From Diplocloster modestus (GTDB lineage: Bacteria; Bacillota; Clostridia; Lachnospirales; Lachnospiraceae), in contig NZ_JAHQCX010000018.1 in assembly GCF_019042245.1 (NCBI RefSeq), positions 1 to 64,000 of the forward strand: a stretch of 64,000 nt of DNA, in the 5' to 3' direction. A program made the translations under genes and the position numbers. Of this stretch, positions 50,088-60,000 are shown piece after piece (the first letter of the stretch is position 1; each line of letters opens with the position of its first letter). The notes under the pieces were generated by a model, which was not told the origin of the DNA, made no database searches, and saw nothing but the letters and a program-made list of their open reading frames with translations.

Positions 50088-50264
50088 AAAGGGGACATGT
50101 CCAAAATAGAGAGGGGACTGGCACATTCCGTCAGAAAAATAGGCTTACCAGGTAACAAATGGCGGAAGGGGCCTGTCCCCGGAAGTTGACTCGCGCAGAC
50201 TAATAAGAGGACATAAAAAGTAAAAAGAGGACATGTCCCAAACCGAAATGGACATGTCCCCTTT
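50088..50264. repeat. Composite GGACATGTCC repeat element
   Basis: Three GGACATGTCC cores (starts 50093, 50229, 50250) occur, with the outer AAAGGGGACATGTCC and GGACATGTCCCCTTT being exact inverted repeats 150 bases apart. Between them lie a related GAGGGGACTGGCAC and GGGGCCTGTCCCC, so the unit looks like a decayed or composite version of the arrays at 34332 and 40520. It fills the gap between the glycosidase and metF, which converge. Confidence 0.7.
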
Positions 50265-50267
50265 CGA

Positions 50268-51137
50268 CTATATCAAATTCCTGATCTCTGAACATATCCT
50301 CTTTGCCACTTTCGGATTATTCATGGTAAATATATGTATCCCATCCACATCATTAGATAACAGCTCCACGATCTGACTCACTGCATAGGCCATCCCCGCG
50401 TCAAAGAGGGCATCCCTCCTGTTTTCATACTTGCTCATGATCCGTCTGAACTTCGGGGGCAGAGACGCGCCGCACAGGGACACCATCCGCTCGATCTGGG
50501 CTTTATTGATAACCGGCATAATACCGGCCTCGATGGGGACATCGATCCCCGCGATCCGGGCCTTCTCCTGGAATCCATAGAAAAATTCATTGTCGAAGAA
50601 CAATTGGGAAACCAGATGACTGACTCCCTCGTCGACCTTATGTTTTAAATTCCGTATATCCTGGATCTGGTTCTCCGCCTCCATATGCCCTTCCGGATAA
50701 CAGGCGCCGCTGATATGGAATCCGCCGTATTCACGGATAAATGTTACCAGATCGCTTGCATACCGGAAATCCTGTTTTGGTTCTGCATCGGGGTTCCGGT
50801 CACCCCGCAGCGCGAGAATATTCTCAAGTCCCGCCTCCTTAAGCTCATCCAGAATCTCACAGATCTCCCGCTTCGTATAATTCAGGCAGGTCAGATGAAC
50901 CAGCGGCTCCACATGATAATCCTTACGGATCTTCTTCGCCAGTTCCACCGTCCGGCTGCTGATCCCGCTGCCGCCGGCCCCGAATGTCACGCTGATAAAA
51001 TCCGGCTCCAGCTCACATAACACTTTTAATGTATCGTCGATCTCTTCCAGTTCCCGGTTCCGCTTAGGCGGAAAGATCTCAAAAGAAAGCACCGGCTTCC
51101 CCGGCTGAAACATCTCCTCTATCCGCATATAATACAT
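50268..51137 (-). CDS. metF: 5,10-methylenetetrahydrofolate reductase
   Basis: The 289-residue TIM-barrel flavoprotein has SFEIFPPKRNRELEEI, FISVTFGAGGS, HLTCLNYTKREI, ILALRGDRNPD and the QLFFDNEFFYGF segment. These are the standard MTHFR signatures. The enzyme forms methyl-tetrahydrofolate for methionine synthesis and, in acetogens, the Wood-Ljungdahl methyl branch. It stands alone here without metH or metV beside it. The ATG at 51137 is three codons before another ATG; either may be used. Confidence 0.94.
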   Translation of the reverse strand: MYYMRIEEMFQPGKPVLSFEIFPPKRNRELEEIDDTLKVLCELEPDFISVTFGAGGSGISSRTVELAKKIRKDYHVEPLVHLTCLNYTKREICEILDELKEAGLENILALRGDRNPDAEPKQDFRYASDLVTFIREYGGFHISGACYPEGHMEAENQIQDIRNLKHKVDEGVSHLVSQLFFDNEFFYGFQEKARIAGIDVPIEAGIMPVINKAQIERMVSLCGASLPPKFRRIMSKYENRRDALFDAGMAYAVSQIVELLSNDVDGIHIFTMNNPKVAKRICSEIRNLI

Positions 51138-51298
51138 ACTCCTTTGTCCAAAAATCCATTCTGCAGCTTACACGCGCCGCCCAAAACAGCCAACGCTGCT
51201 TCGTAAACCCCGCTTTTTTAATTGTACCAGATAACAATATAGGGCGAAAGACTTTCCTTATTATCTTTTCCAATTATTCCAATCATACTTAACCCTTC

Positions 51299-51823
51299 CT
51301 AAAGCATCCCGGCCAGTATAAGGCTCGCCGCCACCCCGGCAAAGGTCGCCACCAGCGCTCCGGCCAGCGTATATCTTGTCTTGGTCACTTTAGCCGTCAT
51401 AAAGTATACACTCATGGTATAGAAGATCGTCTCGGTACAGCTCATCATAATCGAAGTGATCGTCCCCAGGACAGAATCCGGCCCGTACTGCTTGAAGATA
51501 TCCAGTACCAGAGAAGTAGCCGCAGAGGAGGAAAACATCCGGACAATAATTAACGGCACCAGCTGCGACGGCAGATGGATTACATTTGTGAATCTCCCCA
51601 AAACATCGGCAATCATATCCAGGAACCCCGATGCCCTTAGAATACCTACCGCTACCATCAGCCCGATCAGCGTAGGCATGATCCGTATCACTGTCTTGAA
51701 TCCGTCTTTTGCTCCTTTGACGAAATCATCATAGACGTTTTTTTTCATCAAAATCCCATGCCCGACTATGTAAAATATCATAAGCGGTATTATAAAATCA
51801 GAGATAAAGACCAGAAATTTCAT
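51299..51823 (-). CDS. spmB: Spore maturation protein SpmB
   Basis: The 174-residue membrane protein has the nucleoside-recognition (Gate) domain. It shows IPLMIFYIVGHGILMKKNVY, then FVKGAKDGFKTVIRIMPTLI and RMFSSSAATSLVLDIFKQYG, with a TSIMMSCTETIFYT motif near residue 130. SpmB works with SpmA in spore core dehydration. The two are normally adjacent, but here spmA lies 4 kb to the right with two unrelated genes between. Same strand and intact reading frame suggest it still functions. Confidence 0.92.
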   Translation of the reverse strand: MKFLVFISDFIIPLMIFYIVGHGILMKKNVYDDFVKGAKDGFKTVIRIMPTLIGLMVAVGILRASGFLDMIADVLGRFTNVIHLPSQLVPLIIVRMFSSSAATSLVLDIFKQYGPDSVLGTITSIMMSCTETIFYTMSVYFMTAKVTKTRYTLAGALVATFAGVAASLILAGML

Positions 51824-52073
51824 TTGATTAAGTCCCTTGTTTCCATTGATATATTATATGAGCTTAAACATCGGTACATACCCACGGAATTGAAGTCTGA
51901 AATTGGCACCGGGCCTCCCTTTGGTTGCGGCAGCTCCGGGAATCTGCGGGCTTTAACGGTTGCCTACGGCACAAACATAAGAAGGACATTGAAATATCCG
52001 TCAGGAACGGATAAAATAGGAATAACACAAAAACAAAGAAAAAATTCTATCTTATGGCCCAGGGAGCTAACGA

Positions 52074-53660
52074 ATGCTGAACATCTTTTTATTTATGGAA
52101 GAAAAACAGATCCCTTATCGGTTGATTACCGGCGATCCAGCCTCATTTTCGGACATTACAGGGGTAATGTCCGCCGCCTCTCCCCTGTCACCGGCGCTGG
52201 GAGAAAATTATGTATACCTGGCCGCCCCCGGAGAATCCCCATTGTCCGGTTCTCTACCGGTACAGTCTGGTGTAATTATCTATCCGGCAGAGGCCTGCCC
52301 TTCTTTGGACAGCAGCCATAACCCAGAATGGACCTGCTGCCAGATCCAGCTTCTGGATTCTTCTTACACGGTACAAATCCTGGAAACCCTGCTGCTTCAG
52401 GAGTTCCACAGGCTATCCGTCCGCCAGGAAGAGCTTCTTCGTTCTGAATATATCGATCTGGTTTCCATGGTTTCCAGAGGCGCTTCTTTACATGAACTGG
52501 AGCAGTTCGGGCGCCGACTGTTACAGAATCCACTGATGATCACGGACGAGTCCTTTATGCTTTTAGCCTACACCCAAAACCAGGAAGTGGACGATCCCAT
52601 CTGGAATGAAATCGTAAATACCAGCTACAGCCCCATGAAATTAGTGAACCAGACAGATGTCAATGCATTCTGGGACCGTTTGGAGAACTCCTCCATTCCT
52701 CTATTCGTTGATGATGAGGCATTCAGAGGCTGCAATAAGCGGGTTGTGGCCCGTATTAAGATCGGTTCAAAGACGAAGGGCTATATTGCTCTTCTGGAAA
52801 TAGAAAAAAAAATCACCTCCCTGGACCTGTACGTTCTGCAGATGTTAGCGGAGGTGTGCGCAGTTAAAATCAGCGAGAGCAATACCATCTCTGCCGCAGT
52901 CGGTCAGATGAAAAGTGAATTTACCAAAGATCTGCTTCTGGGTAATATGCAGTCGGAAGCTATGATACACAACCGGGCTGAGTCCATGCATTTACAGTTC
53001 CGGCAGCAGAACGCCGTGGCAGGTGTATGCGGCGAAGATAACCGAATTTATATCGGCCGCTATCTGGATGATCTGCGCCAGTTCTTCCTGCGTACCGCGG
53101 ATCTGTGTATCTACACCTTTGACGGAACCACCGGTTACTTCATCTTAAGTTTCCGCAGTCAGAAAGCTTATCAGAACCTTTTAAGTGATGCAATGGATCA
53201 TTATATGGAAACCCATCAAATGTTGTGCGCGTTGAGCCATCCCGTGGAAGGATTGTCGGCTCTGGCCCTGGCCTTTCAGGAAGCCCGCCGTTTATGCGGC
53301 CTTTTTCCCCATCTGCGCCGAATCACCCCGCGTCACCTGTATCCTTATGAAAGATATATGCCGAATCTGCTGCTGGAGCATGCTTATAACAGGGATGACC
53401 GCCAGTTATACCGCTGCCAATCATTCGAAATACTCCTGGAAACGGACCTTCATGAAAAAAGTTCTTATATCGATACGCTCCGCTGTTATTTCCGGCACAA
53501 TCAGAATGTGGGTGAAACCGCTAACTCTCTGTATGTCCACCGTAACACCATTAATTACCGTCTGAATAAGATACGGGAGCTTCTTGAAGAGGATTTTGAT
53601 GATTCCCAAGTTCGTCTGAATCTGCAATTATCCATAATATCCTATGATATGAAGCTTTAG
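52074..53660 (+). CDS. PucR/CdaR-type transcriptional regulator
   Basis: The 528-residue protein has an N-terminal region without recognised motif (1-100) and a middle GAF-like part (DVNAFWDRLENSSIPLFVDD, then GYIALLEIEKKITSLDLYVL). A C-terminal PucR helix-turn-helix is clear (YFRHNQNVGETANSLYVHRN, then TINYRLNKIRELLEEDF). Such regulators control catabolic genes next door. It reads toward the flavin oxidoreductase 130 bases downstream, which is the likely target. The pair sits between spmB and spmA. Confidence 0.85.
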   Translation: MLNIFLFMEEKQIPYRLITGDPASFSDITGVMSAASPLSPALGENYVYLAAPGESPLSGSLPVQSGVIIYPAEACPSLDSSHNPEWTCCQIQLLDSSYTVQILETLLLQEFHRLSVRQEELLRSEYIDLVSMVSRGASLHELEQFGRRLLQNPLMITDESFMLLAYTQNQEVDDPIWNEIVNTSYSPMKLVNQTDVNAFWDRLENSSIPLFVDDEAFRGCNKRVVARIKIGSKTKGYIALLEIEKKITSLDLYVLQMLAEVCAVKISESNTISAAVGQMKSEFTKDLLLGNMQSEAMIHNRAESMHLQFRQQNAVAGVCGEDNRIYIGRYLDDLRQFFLRTADLCIYTFDGTTGYFILSFRSQKAYQNLLSDAMDHYMETHQMLCALSHPVEGLSALALAFQEARRLCGLFPHLRRITPRHLYPYERYMPNLLLEHAYNRDDRQLYRCQSFEILLETDLHEKSSYIDTLRCYFRHNQNVGETANSLYVHRNTINYRLNKIRELLEEDFDDSQVRLNLQLSIISYDMKL

Positions 53661-53663
53661 CGA

Positions 53664-53693
53664 CCTCGAATTGTTCAAACGCACAATTTGAGG
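53664..53693 (+). terminator. Intrinsic terminator after the PucR-type gene
   Basis: CCTCGAATTGT and ACAATTTGAGG pair with one mismatch, followed by CTGTTTATTTTTC. It separates the regulator from the oxidoreductase, which therefore needs its own promoter. Confidence 0.65.
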
Positions 53694-53791
53694 CTGTTTA
53701 TTTTTCTCTCTCATCAATGAAAATCCCCCGGTTGTTTGTTAAACTATTATCAAATCAGTAAAAATCAAACCTATTTATAAGGAGGATTCTC

Positions 53792-55798
53792 ATGAACTAC
53801 AACAAACTGTTAGAACCCGGTAAGATAGGCACAATGGAGTTGAAAAACCGCATGGTCATGCCTGGTATGGGTACGAATCTGGCCGCTGCGGATGGAACAG
53901 TGTCCGACGTCATCGTCAACTACTATGCCAGACGGGCCAATGGCGGCATGGGCTTAATTATCACGGAGGTATGCTGTCCTGATCCCTCGGGCCGAGTGAT
54001 TCCCGGAGAAATTGAAGCCACGAAGAACAGCTTCATGCCCGGATTAAGCCGGATTCCTCACGCTGTACACTCCGGCGGGGCCAAGGTCTGTCTGCAGCTG
54101 GCTCACGGTGGTTGCTTTGCCGGTGAGGGTGTTACCGGCCAGCGGCCCCTCACTCCCTCCGGCGTAGGGACCATGCAGCTTCCCGGGGAGAACCCCAAGG
54201 AGATGACCATCGATGAAATCCACGAACTGATCGAAAAATACGGCCAGGCAGCCGGAAGGGCCAAAGATTGCGGATTCGACGCCGTCGAACTGCACGGAGC
54301 ACATGGTTACATGCCGTTACAGTTCCTGTCGGCCTATACCAATCATAGAACTGATGAATATGGCGGATCCCTGGAAAACCGCGCCCGTTTTGCACTGGAA
54401 ACCATACATAAGATCAAAGAATACACCGGTTCTGACTTTCCATTGATCTACCGTCTGTCGGCAGATGAGGATGTGCCGAACGGGATTTCCTTGCAGGAAG
54501 CCTGTTCATTTGCCAGAATGGCACAAGAAGCCGGTGCCGACGCCATTCACGTATCTGCCGGGACCTGGGATTCCAGGCTTCACAACTATAACGATGTGAT
54601 GGCTGGGAAAAAATCCCCGGAGGGCCTGAATTTAAGCCGCGGTGTTGCCACCTCCATGTGGGTTCCGCCCAACTATACCCCCAGAGCCAGTCTCGCAGAT
54701 CTGGCCGCCGAAGTGAAGAAGCAGGTATCTGTCCCGGTCATTGCAGTGTGCAGCATCACACCTGAAAAGGGCGAGGAAATACTGGAAAACAGTGGCGCGG
54801 ATTTTATTGCTTTCGGACGGCAGACCATAGCTGATCCTGATTATGCCAATAAGATCAAAGAGGGAAAAGCCGATACCATACGGCGCTGTCTGCGCTGCAA
54901 CGAATGTCTGGGCGAAGTCATGCGCAACTGCGGAATTTCCTGTGCGGTAAACGCCGAGGCCGGAAAAGAATTCGAAGGTTTTACGCAGGTTATACCCGCT
55001 ATAAACGAGAAAAACGTAGCGGTTATCGGCGGCGGCCCTGCCGGTATGCAGGCTGCCCTTACCGCTGTGGAACGGGGCCACAAGGTAACCCTGTTCGAAA
55101 GGAACCGTGAACTGGGCGGACAGCTCTATTATGTTTCTATTCCGGACTTCAAGATCGATTACCGGGATTATACCAGGTATCTGACTCAGGCCGTCCTGTC
55201 CTGTGGTGCGGATATCCGGTTGAATGTGGAAGTGACACCGGAAATGATCCTGGAAGGCGGCTACGACGTAGTGATCGCCGCCAACGGCGCAGATACTTTC
55301 AGGCCCGGGATCCCCGGAGCACAGGACAGCACCATTCTGGACCCGCTGAAAGTCCTGGATCAGAAGGAAAGTACCGGTAATTCCGTGATCGTCTGCGGCG
55401 CCGGGCTGGTCGGCTGCGAAGTGGCCATGGTGTTGGCCGAAGAGGGCAAAAAGGTGACGATGATCGATTTGCTGCCTGCCGCAGCACCGGAACTGGCGGT
55501 ATATACGAAATGGGTATTGGACGCGAAGCTTGCCGAGCTGGGAGTTCAGTTGAAGATGAACCATAGAATCGTAGAGATGACCGGTGCCAAAGTGGTCTGC
55601 CAGACCGGCGGAAAAGAAGTGTCTTATGAAGCCGATTCTGTCGTATGTGCGTTGGGTTTGAAATCCAGAAAATCACTGGTGGACGATCTGCGCGCCAAAT
55701 GTAACGGTGTGGAAATTATACCGGTAGGGGATGTTAACAAACCCAGAAAAATTATGCAGGCCGTACATGAAGGATTCCATGCGGCCAGAAGAATCTGA
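53792..55798 (+). CDS. FMN/FAD/Fe-S enoate-reductase-type oxidoreductase (BaiCD/FadH family)
   Basis: This 668-residue protein has three parts. The Old-yellow-enzyme barrel (about 1-370; ELKNRMVMPGMGTNLAAADG, then CLQLAHGGC, VELHGAHGYMPLQFLSAYTN) binds FMN. An iron-sulfur loop follows (CLRCNECLGEVMRNCGISCA). The C-terminal part has two dinucleotide-binding motifs (VAVIGGGPAGMQAALTAVER, and IVCGAGLVGCEVAMVLAEEG). It matches the 2,4-dienoyl-CoA reductase, enoate reductase and bile acid BaiCD/BaiH family, which reduces carbon-carbon double bonds. The substrate is open. A PucR-type regulator lies upstream. Confidence 0.92.
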   Translation: MNYNKLLEPGKIGTMELKNRMVMPGMGTNLAAADGTVSDVIVNYYARRANGGMGLIITEVCCPDPSGRVIPGEIEATKNSFMPGLSRIPHAVHSGGAKVCLQLAHGGCFAGEGVTGQRPLTPSGVGTMQLPGENPKEMTIDEIHELIEKYGQAAGRAKDCGFDAVELHGAHGYMPLQFLSAYTNHRTDEYGGSLENRARFALETIHKIKEYTGSDFPLIYRLSADEDVPNGISLQEACSFARMAQEAGADAIHVSAGTWDSRLHNYNDVMAGKKSPEGLNLSRGVATSMWVPPNYTPRASLADLAAEVKKQVSVPVIAVCSITPEKGEEILENSGADFIAFGRQTIADPDYANKIKEGKADTIRRCLRCNECLGEVMRNCGISCAVNAEAGKEFEGFTQVIPAINEKNVAVIGGGPAGMQAALTAVERGHKVTLFERNRELGGQLYYVSIPDFKIDYRDYTRYLTQAVLSCGADIRLNVEVTPEMILEGGYDVVIAANGADTFRPGIPGAQDSTILDPLKVLDQKESTGNSVIVCGAGLVGCEVAMVLAEEGKKVTMIDLLPAAAPELAVYTKWVLDAKLAELGVQLKMNHRIVEMTGAKVVCQTGGKEVSYEADSVVCALGLKSRKSLVDDLRAKCNGVEIIPVGDVNKPRKIMQAVHEGFHAARRI

Positions 55799-55808
55799 TT
55801 TTCAATCA

Positions 55809-55848
55809 AATGGGCATGTCAGTTTCCCGGGAACCTGACATGCCCATT
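55809..55848. terminator. Bidirectional terminator between oxidoreductase and spmA
   Basis: AATGGGCATGTCAG pairs perfectly with CTGACATGCCCATT over 14 bp, with a 12-base loop containing CCCGGG. It lies between two convergent genes, the oxidoreductase and spmA. Confidence 0.75.
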
Positions 55849-55881
55849 CCAGCTATGTACCATCCCTGGTTCTTCTTCGCG

Positions 55882-56475
55882 TCAGATATGGCCCGGTTTC
55901 CCTTTTTTTCTCCCCATGATCTTAGCGAAGGCTACCCCAACGATGGTAGAAATCAGGGTAGCCACAATGGCCGGCGCCACAATGGACGTGGGATTCACCG
56001 ATCCATACTGACTCCGGTACGCGATGATATTTACCGGGATCAATTGCAGGGATGAGATGTTAACAATCAAAAAGGTACACATATCAACGCTTGCCACCTT
56101 GCTGTCCCCGTTTAACTCCTTTAGAGACTTCATGGCTTTAAGGCCGGCCGGCGTGGCCGCCCAGCCCAGTCCCAGGAAATTCGCTATAATATTCGTAGTA
56201 ATATGCTCCCTGGCTTCATGGTCTTTGGGAACGTCCGGAAACAGAAATCCGATCAGCGGCTGGATTTTTTTCGTCGCGGCCTGGATCAGGCCCGAATCTT
56301 TGGCGATCTCCATTAGTCCCACCCACATCGACATAATTCCTACCATGGTAATACATAACGTGACGGCCTCCTGGGCAGAATCCAGCGCCGCGTTGGAAAC
56401 CTCCGGCATCTTGCCGTTAATCGCGCCGTAAACGACACCGATCACAATCATAAATCCCCATAAATAATTCAGCAT
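55882..56475 (-). CDS. spmA: Spore maturation protein SpmA
   Basis: The 197-residue membrane protein begins MLNYLWGFMIVIGVVYGAIN and has the SpmA landmarks LDSAQEAVTLCITMVGIMSM, then EHITTNIIANFLGLGWAATP and MCTFLIVNISSLQLIPVNII. It has the nucleoside-recognition domain shared with SpmB. In Bacillus and most clostridia spmA and spmB form one operon. Here they are separated by 4.06 kb with a regulator and a flavin oxidoreductase on the opposite strand. Confidence 0.93.
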   Translation of the reverse strand: MLNYLWGFMIVIGVVYGAINGKMPEVSNAALDSAQEAVTLCITMVGIMSMWVGLMEIAKDSGLIQAATKKIQPLIGFLFPDVPKDHEAREHITTNIIANFLGLGWAATPAGLKAMKSLKELNGDSKVASVDMCTFLIVNISSLQLIPVNIIAYRSQYGSVNPTSIVAPAIVATLISTIVGVAFAKIMGRKKGKPGHI

Positions 56476-56603
56476 AGAGACTCCCGCTGCTATTTTTTTA
56501 CACTATATGAAAATTACATGTCAAATATGTGGTTGCCATATAAAACAAATAAATTTATAATAAAAATATAGGGATCTAACACTAAATATAGGGAGGTGCG
56601 TTT

Positions 56604-56870
56604 ATGAAAGATACTGGTGTTGTCCGTCGCCTGGATGAGCTAGGCCGTATAACCTTACCTATGGAGCTGCGCAAAACACTGCATCTACAGGAACGTGATG
56701 CTTTACAAATCTTCGTGCAGGAGGATAAAATTATCCTGCAGCGCTATGAACCCTGCGATATTTTTACAGGTGAGTCGGAAGATTTGGTTGACTACAAAGG
56801 AAAGAAAGTATCAAAAAATTCTATCCGTAAATTGGCACAACTGGCAGGCTTGAAAATTGAAGAGGGATGA
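56604..56870 (+). CDS. AbrB/SpoVT-family DNA-binding protein
   Basis: The 88-residue protein has the swapped-hairpin AbrB domain: TGVVRRLDELGRITLPMELR, then KTLHLQERDALQIFVQEDKI and ILQRYEP (about residues 4-50). AbrB-type proteins are transition-state regulators. The C-terminal 35 residues (DLVDYKGKKVSKNSIRKLAQ) are a charged helix without known role. A strong AGGGAGGTG precedes the ATG. It diverges from spmA, so a link with sporulation timing is possible but unproven. Confidence 0.88.
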   Translation: MKDTGVVRRLDELGRITLPMELRKTLHLQERDALQIFVQEDKIILQRYEPCDIFTGESEDLVDYKGKKVSKNSIRKLAQLAGLKIEEG

Positions 56871-56929
56871 GCGTACCAAATCCGTAATGCTCTAACCTCT
56901 GCTCACAACGAAATATATTATACTTAAGA

Positions 56930-56957
56930 ACAGCCGAAGATTGGAATCTCCGGCTGT
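56930..56957 (+). terminator. Intrinsic terminator after the AbrB-like gene
   Basis: ACAGCCGAAGATT pairs with AATCTCCGGCTGT (one G-U position), followed by CCTGTATTTATT. It lies between the AbrB-like gene and the large surface protein gene, which converge. Confidence 0.6.
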
Positions 56958-57039
56958 CCTGTATTTATTACATCTTATTCCTTGGCACCTACATGCGGCT
57001 CATAAGGAACTGGTATTCCGTTTTTTCTATCCTGCTATC

Positions 57040-60000
57040 CTATTCCTTCCTCTTTTTTCCTGAAAACCTCAAAAATGCTAATGTTATACTGCCCGCTCCT
57101 ATTGCCAATAGGAAAAGCCATACGATAGGCGTATGATCTCCAGTGTCAGGCGCTGACGCTTTTTCCGTGGAATTGTTCTTTGTATCCGTATGATTGTCAT
57201 TATTCGTATTACTGTCTGTGCCGGTATTCTTGTCCGTATCCGTATTGCTATCTGCGCCGGTGTTATCGTCCGCATCGGGAGTTGTTCCGGTATTATTATC
57301 GCCATCCGGCTTACTGCCGTCAGAAGCCTTTGATAAGGTCAATGATGTGGCCGCTGCCCCGTCAATAAAATTAATTACAACCGTATGGGTCCCTACGGAC
57401 AGGGCGGACAAATACCCTGATGTGAATGTAACAATTGTTGAGCCTTCGGTAACTTTATAATTTGTACCATCCACCGTATTGCCGTCTACGGCTACGCTTA
57501 CAAACTTGTGTATATCTGCGTTTACTCTAATGGATACGGCCCCGCCCGCATTCTGAACTATTGTCTGATCCGCGCCCTCAAGAATCGGGTATGCCACCGG
57601 TACCTCCGTGTCCTTGTAATCACATGCGATAGAACCGATGGTTAACGCTCCAGACTTCACCCCATCATGGAACCGATACACCGGTCTTTGGCCGTCTCTG
57701 GTAAATCTTGCTTCCGCAATTGCAAATCCCTCGTTATTACTTGTTACATCTACACCGCCGGCAGGCATTACATGAACGACATCCGGGTCCGCCTCACCTG
57801 TGAATGTTACTACAGCCGCGCGGTTGCCGAATCCATTATCCGCTGCCACCCACAATACCTTTTCATAAGTATCATAATCCAGTGCCATCGCGCCGCCCAG
57901 CTTACTGTCGATATCCGCGATCTGCACAAAACTTCCATCCTCATTTAACACATACGCATATACATGGCCATTATCCTCTAAGGCTACGAAGAATACACCG
58001 TCTGCAGCAGCGTCCGGATAGTTATCTGCATCGTATCCGGCATTCGTGTTCTGATCATAGAGCTTGCCTGCGACGTCTTCCTTAGAAACCCACTCTACCG
58101 CTTCGATTCCGGTATTAGCCGCCACCTGGGGCAGGGACGCTGTCAAATCCCACTCCTGTAACGCAACTACATCTGTTCCTTCTTCCTTCGGATTCACTTT
58201 CAGAATTACATTGTAGTTCACACCTTTCGCGGAATTGTCACGTTCTGAAGCAATATATACAAATCCTTCCGCATCCACGCTGATTCCTTCCGCGTCCGGC
58301 CCGGCAGCAGAAGCATGATCTGCGTCTTTCTGGAAACGGACCCGTTTCCCGTTCTCAAAGCCTTTGGCAAAAGTGAATGTTCCATCCTGTGCTGCATCCA
58401 ATATCCAGAATTTTCCTGTCCCGTTGTCCACCGCATATAACTGGCCGTTATAAAAATCTAATCCCGAAGAATCCTCCAAAAAAGTTGGTTCCGTATCAAA
58501 GACAGCCACCTCTTCCCTGCCCGGCCATGCCATGACTTCAGGAATCCCGTCGAATATATTGGCTGCGCCCGGTGTTGCTTCTTTCGTATTTCTATACTCC
58601 TTGCCGTACACATCCGGATATAAGCCCCAGGTGGGGTTCGTCTGATCAACCCAGGTTGTACTTGCGATGAGCAGATCATTTTCATACAGGCGCACCTTAT
58701 CATTTTTCCCAAGGCCAAACCCAAAATCATGCTCCGTAAATACGATAAATCCATAGGCTGGAATCTTTGTGCCTGCAGGTATGGCATATTCGTGCGTATC
58801 ATCGTCATCCTTGATCACGATTCCTGATATATCCAGCTCGGTTCCCGTATTGTTGGCAAGTTCTATCCAATCCGGCCCGCCTTGCGGGTCCTTGGACTGT
58901 ACCTCATTCAAAACTACCGGATTTTTTATGATATTTGCCTCCCCTTTTGTAGACACCGGAAAATCCACAAATTCTCCGGTTCCGTCAGGGATACGCGCGA
59001 AAACTCCGTTTGCGTGATCCTCCCAGGCAAATTCCGCTATCATAACACGGTCTTTGTTATAAATCGTCACCTGGTCCGCTTTTCCCAGGCCGAACGTAAA
59101 ATGTTCCATTTGATCGAATACATAAAACTCTCCCGGATTGAGAACCGTCCCTTCTGCCACAGGGGTCACGTCCGCCGCATGTCCCACCGGATCGTTGTCC
59201 AGCAGATACCAGCCGCTCAAATCAACAGGCGTCGATCCTGCATTGTAAATTTCTGCCCAGTCTGTGGCATCCCCGTTTGACTCCACTTCATTGATCACGA
59301 TCAGCGGCGTATAAAAGCCATTGCTCTCCCCCGGCGTTTCCGGCATTAGGGCAAAGGACCCTGCCCCATCCGGATACCGCCCAAAAGAAGCTGCCGACTG
59401 ATCTCCCTCATAACTTGCATGCTCCGTCCATGCGTATTCATCCAGAAGTGCCCCATCCGTGTCATACAGCCGGATAGAGTCCCCGGACCCTATCCCGATC
59501 GCCTCCTGAAATTCCCCATTCTCATATGTATCTGTCTGGTCCTGATATACCTGCCCGGCCGTATTTGCATTCACCAGCAGTAATTCACCCGGATTCAGGC
59601 TCGTCCCGTCCGGAAATCTCCAACGGTGATCATCCGAATTATCCCGGATTTCATAACCCGAAATGTCGATTGCGCCTGTACCGATATTTGTAAATTCAAC
59701 CCAGTCATCCGGCGCGGAATTGATCTCGTTGATCACCATCTTACCGTACTGGGGATCTGGCTCCTGATCATTGCCGCCGGTAATGTTTAACTCCCCTTTT
59801 GTCGCATCCTGATCCAGGAATCCGCCTGTGCCGTCCGGAACGCGGGAACAGGTCCCGGCCGCGTGCCCGGTCCACTCATAGGAATCCAGAACCTGGCTGT
59901 CCGCATCATACAGTACAACTTTATCATTCTTGCCTAAACCGAAATCAAAATTCAGGCCGTCCTCCAGAATCAGAAGCGCCCCCGCTTCCAGCACAGTGCC

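Noticed and set aside
51758-52321. A 187-codon plus-strand frame overlapping the spmB start and the PucR-type gene
   Set aside because: Its composition is irregular, it has no ribosome binding site, and it overlaps two well supported genes; it is a chance frame.
54632-55564. A 310-codon minus-strand frame inside the flavin oxidoreductase gene
   Set aside because: The plus strand encodes a complete three-domain enzyme with clear motifs; the opposite frame shows no domain and no ribosome binding site.
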